From NCBI GenBank assembly GCA_945866285.1, contig CAMBHC010000175.1, positions 1-6,187 on the forward strand: 6,187 nt of DNA, read 5' to 3'. Under the pieces are notes generated by a model, which saw nothing but the letters and a program-made list of their open reading frames with translations, had not been told where the DNA came from and did no database searches. Below are positions 1-5,998 of the stretch, piece after piece (within the stretch, counting starts at the first letter, position 1; every line of letters begins with the position of its first letter). Both the position numbers and the translations under genes were made by a program. This DNA is from Candidatus Sulfopaludibacter sp. SbA3. Its GTDB lineage: Bacteria; Acidobacteriota; Vicinamibacteria; Vicinamibacterales; UBA2999.

Positions 1-2
1 TG

Positions 3-152
3 GCTGATCACAAGGGGACCGGCACCGGTACCGCGGATTACGACGAAGGCCCCAGAACCTATGATTTCCTGGTGGAATCCGCCAGCCTGGACTGGAAGTT
101 CCGGGTGGATGAGACGACCGGCAGCTATGCCCCCGGCGCCAGGCAACCCTGA
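3..152 (+). CDS. C-terminal fragment of an unrecognised protein
   Basis: The window opens inside an open frame (first full codon at 3) that runs 49 codons to a TGA at 150-152. The peptide is acidic and polar, contains the stretch TYDFLVESASLDWKF, and ends GSYAPGARQP. About three quarters of its codons end in G or C, as in the confirmed genes here, which supports real coding over the competing frame that opens at 61. No family is recognised and no catalytic motif is visible. The next gene starts 76 bp downstream on the same strand, so the two could share an operon, but the sequence does not settle this. Confidence 0.5.
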   Translation, partial: ADHKGTGTGTADYDEGPRTYDFLVESASLDWKFRVDETTGSYAPGARQP

Positions 153-228
153 AGGGTTCTACAACAGGGCAGGACTATGGCGCTCTTTAGCCGCCACAGA
201 TGCCGCTGATTTTGGGTATTCTTGTCGG

Positions 229-891
229 GTGTCACACACTCCGTATTCCCGTCTTGCCTTAGTCCTCCTGGCTCTGGCCACGGCCACGGCCGCCGCATGT
301 GCCACGGCCTCCAGCAGTTCACCACCGGTCACCCCGATCCTGCAGCCCGGCGCGCCCGGCCAGGAGACCAAGGCGATTGGCGTCGCGGCGGCAACTGACC
401 TGTCGAAGGTCCGCTTCACGGCCGCCGACGCCAAGTTCATGCAGGGCATGATTGGCCACCACGCGCAGGCCGTCGAAATGGTGGCGCTGATTCCGACGCG
501 CACGCAAAACCAGTACATGAAGATGCTCGGCCAGCGCATTGATATCTCGCAGGCTGACGAGATGAACATGATGCGCGGGTGGCTCGAGGCGCGCGGCCAG
601 GCCATTCCCGGCCCGCACGCGCATCATGAACCAGGCGGCATGATGCCCGGCATGCTCACGGACCAGGAGATGACGGCGCTGGCCGCCGCCAAGGGCGTCG
701 AGTTCGACCGCCTCTTCCTGATGGGCATGATTAAGCACCACATGGGCGCCATCACGATGGTGGACGAACTGTTCAAGACGCCGGGGGCCGGACAGGATGG
801 CGAGATCTTCGCCTTCGCCTCCGATGTGGATTCCGATCAGCGTATGGAAATTGACCGTATGGGCGCAATGCTCAAGGAGCTTCAGAAATGA
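229..891 (+). CDS. DUF305 family lipoprotein, putative metal-binding
   Basis: A 220-residue exported protein of the DUF305 family (ferritin-like helical bundle; the cyanobacterial member CopM binds copper). The GTG at 229 is chosen because it is the only usual start between the upstream stop (152) and the signal peptide; the open frame reaches back to an ATG at 61, but that part overlaps the preceding gene. Residues 1-24 form a lipoprotein-type signal: a short basic start, the hydrophobic run LALVLLALATA, then AAAC with Cys24 as probable lipidated residue. A Ser/Pro linker follows. The DUF305 domain spans about 60-220 in two halves, each with a paired histidine motif: MQGMIGHHAQAVEM (His77, His78) and MGMIKHHMGAITM (His170, His171). 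A His/Met-rich loop (His130, 132, 133; Met138, 139, 142) lies between them. It is translationally coupled to the next gene. Family assignment is firm; copper as ligand is inferred. No convincing Shine-Dalgarno precedes the GTG; a TATTCT at 217-222 could be a -10 box for a leaderless transcript. Confidence 0.88.
   Translation: MSHTPYSRLALVLLALATATAAACATASSSSPPVTPILQPGAPGQETKAIGVAAATDLSKVRFTAADAKFMQGMIGHHAQAVEMVALIPTRTQNQYMKMLGQRIDISQADEMNMMRGWLEARGQAIPGPHAHHEPGGMMPGMLTDQEMTALAAAKGVEFDRLFLMGMIKHHMGAITMVDELFKTPGAGQDGEIFAFASDVDSDQRMEIDRMGAMLKELQK
874..879 (+). promoter_or_regulatory. Ribosome binding site within the DUF305 gene, coupled start
   Basis: AAGGAG lies 8 nt before the ATG at 888, inside the last codons of the DUF305 gene. 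The stop and start overlap as ATGA (888-891). This fixes the start of the first propeller gene and indicates translational coupling, so the two proteins are probably made together. Confidence 0.8.
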
Positions 892-2789
892 AATCGGTTG
901 CGACGAAAGTCTTTGCTCTCTCCGCGGTAGTGCTCTCACTCGCCGTCGCCGGCAATGCCCAGCAGAAGCCGATGGATCCCAAGGATCCCCGCACCGGCCT
1001 GAAGCCGGGCCTGCGCGATGCGGGCATCGCCGCCAGCGGCATGGAACTGGTCGCCACGCGGCCGCGCGCCGAAGGCTTCTACGATCCCAAGAACCCTGCT
1101 GGTGAAGCGATGCCGGCCGAGCGCCCCGCCGGCGCCCCCGCACCCGCCCCACCTGTCGCACCCGCCCCACCCGCCCCGGGCGCGGCTCCCCGTCCGGCCA
1201 CGCCGCCGGGACCCGGTGCCCTCGACTTCGCCAACTCCGACATCGCCTTCAGCGGCCAGCGGATGGTGATCGGCAACTTCCACGGCTTCAACGCCTACGA
1301 CATCGAGAGCGTGAAGAGCCCGAAGCTGCTCGCCTCGGTGGTGTGCCCCGGCGGCCAGGGCGACGTGTCGATCTACGGCAACCTGCTGTTCATGTCGGTG
1401 GAACAGACCCGCGGCCGCCTCGACTGCGGCGTGCAGGGCGTGCAGGAACCGGTGAGCAAGGAACGCTTCCGCGGCGTCCGCATCTTCGACATCACCGACA
1501 TCACCAAGCCGAAGCAGGTCGCGGCCGTGCAGACGTGTCGTGGTTCACACACCCACACGCTGGTCCCCAAGGACAAGCAGACGCTTTATGTCTACGGTTC
1601 TGGTACCGGTGGCGTGCGCTCGGGTGAAGAGCTGCAGGACTGCTCGGCCGGCGACCCGAAGGACAACCCGAACACCGCGATGTTCAGCATCGACGTGATT
1701 GAAGTACCGCTCGGCGCCCCCGAGAAGGCGCGCGTCGTCAACCGCCCGCGCATTTTCATGGACGAGAAGACTGGCGCCATTGCCGGCCTGAATCCCGGTG
1801 GCGACAGCGGGCCTGGCACCCAGCGCACCAGCACCACCAACCAGTGCCATGACATCACCGTGTTCCCCGAAGTGGGCCTGGCCGCCGGTGCCTGCTCGGG
1901 TAACGGCATCCTGCTCGACATCTCCAATCCGGCCAGCCCGAAGCGCCTCGATTTCGTGTCGGACAAGAACTTCGCCTACTGGCACTCGGCCACGTTCAAC
2001 AACGACGGCACCAAGGTGATCTTCACCGACGAGTGGGGCGGCGGCACCCGTCCGCGCTGCCGTGCGACGGATCTCCCCAACTGGGGCGCCAACGCGATCT
2101 TCAACATCGTCAACAAGAAGATGGAGTTCGGCGGCTACTTCAAGATGCCGGCGGCGCAGACCGAGACGGAAAACTGCGTGGCGCACAACGGTTCGCTGAT
2201 CCCCATCCCCGGCCGCGACATCATGGTGCAGGGCTGGTACCAGGGCGGCGTCTCGGTGTTCGACTTCACTGACGCGGCGAACCCCGTTGAGATCGCCTAC
2301 TTCGACCGCGGTCCGCTCGATGCCAAGAACCTGATCGTCGGCGGCTACTGGTCCACCTACTGGTACAACGGCAACCTGTACGCGTCGGAAATCGCGCGCG
2401 GCATGGACATCTTCAAGCTGCTGCCCACGCAGTACCTGTCGCAGAACGAGATCGACGCCGCCACCCAGTGGCGCGTAAACGAGTTCAACGCGCAGAACCA
2501 GCCGCTGGTGAAGTACCAGCCGACGACGGCCGTCGCGAAGTCGTACGTGGATCAGCTGAACCGCACGAAGGGCCTGTCGGCCGAACGCGCCAAGGCCGTG
2601 ATCGATGGCCTGGCCAAAGTCGATGAGCTGCGCACCGGCAAGGAACGCAACGCCGCCGCCGCGCTCGCCGCGCTCGACGCGGTCGCCGACCAGGTCGCCG
2701 CGGATGCCAAGGCCGCCAAGGGCCGCGACGCCATTCGTTTGCAATCACTGTCTGACACGTTGAAGGGCCGCACGGCGCGGCTTCGGTAA
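888..2789 (+). CDS. Secreted LVIVD-type seven-bladed beta-propeller protein, copy 1
   Basis: A 633-residue exported protein of unknown function. Residues 1-24 are a Sec signal peptide (basic start, hydrophobic VFALSAVVLSLAVAG, likely cleavage after GNA). Residues 77-110 are a Pro/Ala-rich linker. Residues 112-512 show about seven repeats ending in LVIVD-like strands, such as RGVRIFDITDITKPKQVA, NGILLDISNPASPKRLDFV and GGVSVFDFTDAANPVEIA; this is the LVIVD-repeat (PF08309-type) signature of a beta-propeller. Residues 516-633 form a helical Ala/Lys-rich C-terminal domain beginning LSQNEIDAA. Cysteines 153, 180, 217, 252, 320, 336, 391 and 430 all recur in the downstream paralogue, suggesting disulfides in an oxidising compartment. 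Histidines 132, 221, 223, 321, 366 and 433 also recur; 221, 321, 366 and 433 start the four-blade motifs HTHTL, HDITV, HSATF and HNGSL. Coupling to a DUF305 lipoprotein suggests a shared, possibly metal-related extracytoplasmic role (inference). No enzyme activity can be assigned. The ATG is supported by the AAGGAG and the signal peptide. Confidence 0.85.
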   Translation: MKSVATKVFALSAVVLSLAVAGNAQQKPMDPKDPRTGLKPGLRDAGIAASGMELVATRPRAEGFYDPKNPAGEAMPAERPAGAPAPAPPVAPAPPAPGAAPRPATPPGPGALDFANSDIAFSGQRMVIGNFHGFNAYDIESVKSPKLLASVVCPGGQGDVSIYGNLLFMSVEQTRGRLDCGVQGVQEPVSKERFRGVRIFDITDITKPKQVAAVQTCRGSHTHTLVPKDKQTLYVYGSGTGGVRSGEELQDCSAGDPKDNPNTAMFSIDVIEVPLGAPEKARVVNRPRIFMDEKTGAIAGLNPGGDSGPGTQRTSTTNQCHDITVFPEVGLAAGACSGNGILLDISNPASPKRLDFVSDKNFAYWHSATFNNDGTKVIFTDEWGGGTRPRCRATDLPNWGANAIFNIVNKKMEFGGYFKMPAAQTETENCVAHNGSLIPIPGRDIMVQGWYQGGVSVFDFTDAANPVEIAYFDRGPLDAKNLIVGGYWSTYWYNGNLYASEIARGMDIFKLLPTQYLSQNEIDAATQWRVNEFNAQNQPLVKYQPTTAVAKSYVDQLNRTKGLSAERAKAVIDGLAKVDELRTGKERNAAAALAALDAVADQVAADAKAAKGRDAIRLQSLSDTLKGRTARLR

Positions 2790-2792
2790 TGT

Positions 2793-2817
2793 AGCCTCCG
2801 CCTTTAGGCGGAGCTTT
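2793..2817 (+). terminator. Short hairpin between the paralogues, possible leaky terminator
   Basis: CTCCGCC (2796-2802) and GGCGGAG (2807-2813) form a perfect 7-bp stem with a TTTA loop. Two further pairs are possible if C2795 bulges. Only three T residues follow (2815-2817), so termination is likely partial. The hairpin begins just after the TAA of copy 1 and ends next to the ribosome binding site of copy 2, so it could reduce copy-2 expression, act as a processing site, or protect the upstream mRNA. Confidence 0.5.
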
Positions 2818-2818
2818 C

Positions 2819-2823
2819 GAGGG
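2819..2823 (+). promoter_or_regulatory. Ribosome binding site of propeller copy 2
   Basis: GAGGG sits 6 nt before the ATG at 2830. It supports that start and sits immediately 3' of the intergenic hairpin, so folding of the hairpin leaves the site accessible. Confidence 0.65.
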
Positions 2824-2829
2824 TCGACT

Positions 2830-4764
2830 ATGAAACTAGTGAAGATTTTCGCCGGCGCCGCGCTGGTCGTTTCGGCCATCGCGGTTGGACAGGCGCAACA
2901 GCCGGCCGCACCGGCACAGCAGCCCGCGGCCCCCACGGACGGGCGGCCGCCACAACCGCCGGAGCCGGTGCCGTCCGCCGACCTGCCACGGCCGTCGACC
3001 ACCGATCCGCGTGCCAACCTGAAGCCCGGTGGCCCGGGCGAGAAGGCAGCCGAGGCGTCTTGGAACATGGAGCTGGTATCGAACCTGCCGAAGCCATCGG
3101 GCTTCTTCGATCCCGCCCTGCCACTAGGGACCCGCGCGCCTGAGCCGCCGCCCCTGCCGGCCGGCGCGCCGCGAACACCGCCGAACCCGAACCAGCTGGC
3201 GTACACCAATTCCGACCTCGCGTTCAGCGGCAACAACGTGATCGTCGGCAACTACCACGGCTTCAACACCTACAACATCGAGCGCGCCAACAAGCCGCAG
3301 CTGATCGCCTCGGTGGTCTGCCCCGGCGGCCAGGGCGACGTCTCGACGTGGGGCAACTTGCTGTTCATGTCGGTGGAACAGACCCGCGGCCGCCTCGACT
3401 GCGGCCTCCAGGGTGTGGTGCCGCCGGTCAGCAACGAGCGCTTCCGCGGCGTCCGCATTTTCGACATCACCGACCTGAAGAATCCGAAGCAGGTCGCCGC
3501 GGTGCAGACCTGCCGCGGCTCGCACACGCACACGCTGGTTCCCGATCCAAAAGACAAGAGCCACATCTTCCTGTATGCGTCGGGCACGGGCGGCGTGCGC
3601 TCGGGTGAAGAACTCGAAGGCTGCTCCGGCAAGGATGCCAAGGAAGACCAGAACACGTCGCTGTTCAGCATCGACGTGATCGAGGTGCCGATCGCAGCGC
3701 CCGAAAAGTCGCGCATCGTCAACCAGCCGCGCCTGTTCGCCAGCGACAACAACATCGCCGGCCTGTGGATGGGCGGTGACCACGGCCCCAACACCCAGCG
3801 CACCAGCACCACCAACCAGTGCCACGACATCACGGTCTACTCGGAGATCGGCCTGGCCGCCGGCGCCTGCTCGGGCAATGGCATCCTGATGGACATCAAG
3901 GATCCGCGGAACCCGAAGCGCCTTGATTTCGTGTCGGACAAGGGTTTTGCCTACTGGCACTCGGCCACGTTCAACAACGACGGCACCAAGGTGCTCTTCA
4001 CCGACGAGTGGGGCGGCGGCGGCCGGCCGCGCTGCCGCGCGGTCGATCCCCTGACCTGGGGCGCCGACGCCATTTACGACATCGTCGACGGCAAGCTGAT
4101 TCACAAGGGCTACTACAAGCTGCCGGCGGCGCAGAGTGAACAGGAGAACTGCGTGGCGCACAACGGCTCGCTGATCCCGGTCCCCGGCCGCGACCTCATG
4201 GTGCAGGCGTGGTACCAGGGCGGCCTGTCGGTGTTCGACTTCACCGATTCAGCGAACGCGAAAGAGATTGCCTATTTTGACCGTGGCCCGATCAACGGCG
4301 ACGCCATGCTGTCGGGCGGCTACTGGTCAACCTACTGGTACAACGGCAACCTCTACGGATCGGAGATGGCCCGCGGCATCGACGTCTTCAAGCTGAAGCC
4401 CAGCGAGTTGCTGTCGCAGAACGAGATCGATGCGGCCATGCAGTTCCGGCTGCAGGAGTTCAACTCGCAGAACCAGCCCAAGGTGGTGTGGCCCGCTTCG
4501 TCGGCGGTCGCCAAGGCCTACCTGGATCAGTTGAACCGCAACAAGGCCATCTCGGCCGCTCGTGCAAGCGCGGTACTGAGCAGCCTGTCGAAGGTTGACC
4601 AACTGCGCACCGGTAAGGAAGGCAGCGCCAAGGCGACGCTCGAGGCGCTCGACGCGGTGGCGGCACAGGTCGAAGGCGATGCGAAGGCGGCCACCGGCCG
4701 CGACGCCGCGCGCCTGAAGGCCCTGGCCGAAACCCTCAAGGGCCGCGCCCAGGCCCTGCGCTAA
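2830..4764 (+). CDS. Secreted LVIVD-type seven-bladed beta-propeller protein, copy 2
   Basis: A 644-residue paralogue of the preceding product with the same architecture. Residues 1-22 are a Sec signal peptide (MKLVKIF, hydrophobic AGAALVVSAIAVG, cleavage near QAQ). Residues 23-58 are a Gln/Pro/Ala-rich linker, with a second Pro-rich stretch at about 104-120. The propeller spans about 123-523 with LVIVD-like strands RGVRIFDITDLKNPKQVA, NGILMDIKDPRNPKRLDFV and GGLSVFDFTDSANAKEIA. The helical tail covers 527-644. All eight cysteines of copy 1 are kept (164, 191, 228, 265, 331, 347, 402, 441), as are the six shared histidines (143, 232, 234, 332, 377, 444). His245, His318 and His425 are extra and specific to this copy. 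The ATG has a good GAGGG site and is followed directly by the signal peptide. It lies 40 bp after copy 1 and ends the operon at a strong terminator. Function is unknown; the conserved histidines and the DUF305 neighbour point to metal or redox chemistry outside the cytoplasm, as inference only. Confidence 0.85.
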   Translation: MKLVKIFAGAALVVSAIAVGQAQQPAAPAQQPAAPTDGRPPQPPEPVPSADLPRPSTTDPRANLKPGGPGEKAAEASWNMELVSNLPKPSGFFDPALPLGTRAPEPPPLPAGAPRTPPNPNQLAYTNSDLAFSGNNVIVGNYHGFNTYNIERANKPQLIASVVCPGGQGDVSTWGNLLFMSVEQTRGRLDCGLQGVVPPVSNERFRGVRIFDITDLKNPKQVAAVQTCRGSHTHTLVPDPKDKSHIFLYASGTGGVRSGEELEGCSGKDAKEDQNTSLFSIDVIEVPIAAPEKSRIVNQPRLFASDNNIAGLWMGGDHGPNTQRTSTTNQCHDITVYSEIGLAAGACSGNGILMDIKDPRNPKRLDFVSDKGFAYWHSATFNNDGTKVLFTDEWGGGGRPRCRAVDPLTWGADAIYDIVDGKLIHKGYYKLPAAQSEQENCVAHNGSLIPVPGRDLMVQAWYQGGLSVFDFTDSANAKEIAYFDRGPINGDAMLSGGYWSTYWYNGNLYGSEMARGIDVFKLKPSELLSQNEIDAAMQFRLQEFNSQNQPKVVWPASSAVAKAYLDQLNRNKAISAARASAVLSSLSKVDQLRTGKEGSAKATLEALDAVAAQVEGDAKAATGRDAARLKALAETLKGRAQALR

Positions 4765-4777
4765 TTCCGCCGGTGGC

Positions 4778-4797
4778 GGCAACCATTCATGGTTGCC
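4778..4797 (+). repeat. Inverted repeat upstream of the operon terminator
   Basis: GGCAACCA (4778-4785) and TGGTTGCC (4790-4797) form a perfect 8-bp stem with a TTCA loop. The main terminator hairpin begins 2 nt later. There is no T-tract, so on its own it is more likely an mRNA 3'-end stabiliser than a terminator. Confidence 0.6.
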
Positions 4798-4799
4798 TG

Positions 4800-4834
4800 G
4801 CAAAGGGCCGCCTGTCAGGCGGCCCTTTGCTTTT
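4800..4834 (+). terminator. Strong intrinsic terminator of the DUF305-propeller operon
   Basis: A perfect 14-bp GC-rich stem (4800-4813 with 4817-4830) has a GTC loop and is followed by TTTT (4831-4834). It lies 35 bp after the stop of propeller copy 2. Read on the minus strand the same hairpin lies about 20 nt past the nuclease stop codon, but there it is followed by CCAGG rather than T residues, so termination in that direction should be weaker. Confidence 0.88.
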
Positions 4835-4851
4835 GTCGGGACGTTGATCGG

Positions 4852-5709
4852 CTACTGCGCCAGCGCGAGGGCACGGTTAAGGACCGCGGCCAGGCGCACG
4901 CCGCCAAGCGCCAGGCGCTCATCGACCACGCCGATGTGCTTCTGGTAGTACGCCTCGTCGATGTTGGTGTCGTTCGCCACGAGCGCCGCCCGGCCCAGGA
5001 CAAACGACTGCTCCGCCCAATCCTTCGGCGTGCCGACCGGTTGCTGGAACCACCCCTTCTGCTTGATGAGCGCCTCAAGAGCAGCGACGTAGGCCTGGTC
5101 TGCCAGGTCGCGGCGCGCGATCAGGCGGCTGTCCCACACGGAGTGCAGGTTGCACGGCAGTGGCGGCCGCGACGGATCATTGCCGCAGTTGCTGTTCCCA
5201 AACACCCGCACGATTACGTCGTTGCCGCCACGCCCCACGCCAAGCGCATGGAACGGCTGATGGAGGTCGCCGATGAAGTGGATCAGGAACTTCAACGCCG
5301 TCGCGCGATCGGCGCGATCGAGTTTGGTGTCGGCCGTGCGCTGCTCGAAGTACGTGATGCGATCGACGGCGCAGTCGCGCCACGTGTCGTTGCGGCTGCC
5401 GGCTGATACCCCGGCCGCACGCGGGCAATCGCGGTCGCGATCGTAGCCGCTCGCGGTCGGCGGGATGTTCAGGTAGTGCCACGACGCGGTCTGCTGCCAG
5501 TCGGTAACCTGCCCGTCGGCCCAACTCGCGACATCGGCCACGCTCTGGCCATCCAGCAGCCACTTCACCTTCTCCGCCGCCGTGCGTGACAGGTGGTTGG
5601 CTGCCACCAGGCCCACCAGCCGATGTCCCTGGCCGCCCCACGCATGCAGGACGGGCAACGAACACATGGCCACCACGACGACACTCAGCGCGACGATTGG
5701 CTTTCGCAT
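4852..5709 (-). CDS. Secreted S1/P1-type zinc-dependent nuclease
   Basis: A 285-residue exported nuclease of the S1/P1 family, whose members cleave single-stranded DNA and RNA and remove 3'-phosphates using three zinc ions. The ATG at 5709 is preferred over the one at 5742 because it places MRKP directly before a hydrophobic signal core ending in VLHA, with an AGGT 5 nt upstream. Cleavage after AHA leaves Trp24 as mature N-terminus, which this family needs because the N-terminal Trp itself binds zinc. All nine expected ligands are visible: Trp24 and His29 (WGGQGH), Asp65 (ASWAD), His78 (SWHYLNIP), His144, Asp148 and His154 (HFIGDLHQPFHA), and His189 and Asp193 (LHSVWDS). Spacings within these motifs match P1 nuclease. 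Cys95, 113, 175 and 186 could form disulfides. The mature length of 262 residues is close to the usual 270. It probably scavenges nucleotides or phosphate outside the cytoplasm. It is convergent to the propeller operon and likely unrelated to it. Confidence 0.93.
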   Translation of the reverse strand: MRKPIVALSVVVVAMCSLPVLHAWGGQGHRLVGLVAANHLSRTAAEKVKWLLDGQSVADVASWADGQVTDWQQTASWHYLNIPPTASGYDRDRDCPRAAGVSAGSRNDTWRDCAVDRITYFEQRTADTKLDRADRATALKFLIHFIGDLHQPFHALGVGRGGNDVIVRVFGNSNCGNDPSRPPLPCNLHSVWDSRLIARRDLADQAYVAALEALIKQKGWFQQPVGTPKDWAEQSFVLGRAALVANDTNIDEAYYQKHIGVVDERLALGGVRLAAVLNRALALAQ

Positions 5710-5720
5710 GATTGACCTGG

Positions 5721-5726
5721 AGTATA
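5721..5726 (-). promoter_or_regulatory. Possible -10 box for the nuclease gene
   Basis: Read on the minus strand this is TATACT, 5 of 6 matches to TATAAT, in otherwise GC-rich DNA. It lies 11 nt before the ATG, so the transcript would have a leader of only about 5 nt. No good -35 box is seen at 16-18 nt spacing, so support is limited. Confidence 0.3.
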
Positions 5727-5998
5727 CGGGCGGAGCGGCCACGGGCCGACATCCCGGAGAACCGGCGTGATGTTGACTCGGGACCCTCTAATGTCGCTTA
5801 GCGTCCAGCTGAGGGGCCATTCTCTCAGGCTTCAGGTGGTCCGAAAAAGACCGGGCAGGTCAGAGCGGCTGCTCAGGGCCAGATCCGAATCGCGTTTCGA
5901 GTCGTCGGCGGTCCTCGATATCCTGCGCAGGCCGCCTCCGAGAAACCCGGGACAATTCACTACGCGGCGCGACGTGCGAAGTAATCAGCCGCCCGATG
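5727..5998. other. Intergenic region between two minus-strand genes
   Basis: No convincing gene is seen here. A plus-strand open frame starting at 5767 lacks a ribosome binding site, has a very Arg/Ser/Pro-rich product, and runs into the antisense of the next gene. Small structures are present: GACC/GGTC pairs around 5849-5861 followed on the minus strand by five T residues (5848-5844), a weak terminator-like element for the upstream gene; and GGCGG (5907-5911) paired with CCGCC (5932-5936), enclosing the perfect palindrome CCTGCGCAGG (5922-5931). None can be assigned a function. Confidence 0.4.

Larger units (their letters stand above)
1221..4761 (+). repeat. Tandem duplication of the propeller gene
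   Basis: The segments encoding residues 112-633 of copy 1 (1221-2786) and 123-644 of copy 2 (3196-4761) align almost without gaps; a two-residue difference near the fourth cysteine is the clearest. A hand count over the first 115 aligned residues gives about 77 percent identity, with less (about 60 percent) in the helical C-terminus. At DNA level there are identical runs of 47 nt (1384-1430 and 3359-3405) and 45 nt (1974-2018 and 3949-3993). After one mismatch the latter continues for another 26 identical bases. The N-terminal linkers are much more divergent. Confidence 0.85.

Noticed and set aside
61..228. Upstream extension of the DUF305 frame to the ATG at 61
   Set aside because: It overlaps a better coding frame that ends at 152 and would bury the lipoprotein signal peptide 56 residues inside the protein.
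1129..1217. CC/GC-rich repetitive stretch in copy 1 considered as a DNA repeat element
   Set aside because: It is explained by codons for a Pro/Ala-rich linker and has no regular unit beyond that.
1545..2744. Long minus-strand open frame (399 codons) opposite propeller copy 1, and similar ones at 319-1170 and 3124-4161
   Set aside because: They are antisense to well-supported genes in GC-rich DNA, where stop codons are rare. Their products are Arg/Val/Gly/His-rich with no recognisable fold or ribosome binding site.
4789..5406. Plus-strand open frame of 205 codons
   Set aside because: It starts inside the operon terminator and runs antisense to the nuclease gene, whose zinc ligands are all intact on the other strand.
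5710..5742. Nuclease start at the ATG at 5742
   Set aside because: The extra 11 residues would precede the signal peptide and span the TATACT element. The ATG at 5709 gives a normal signal peptide.
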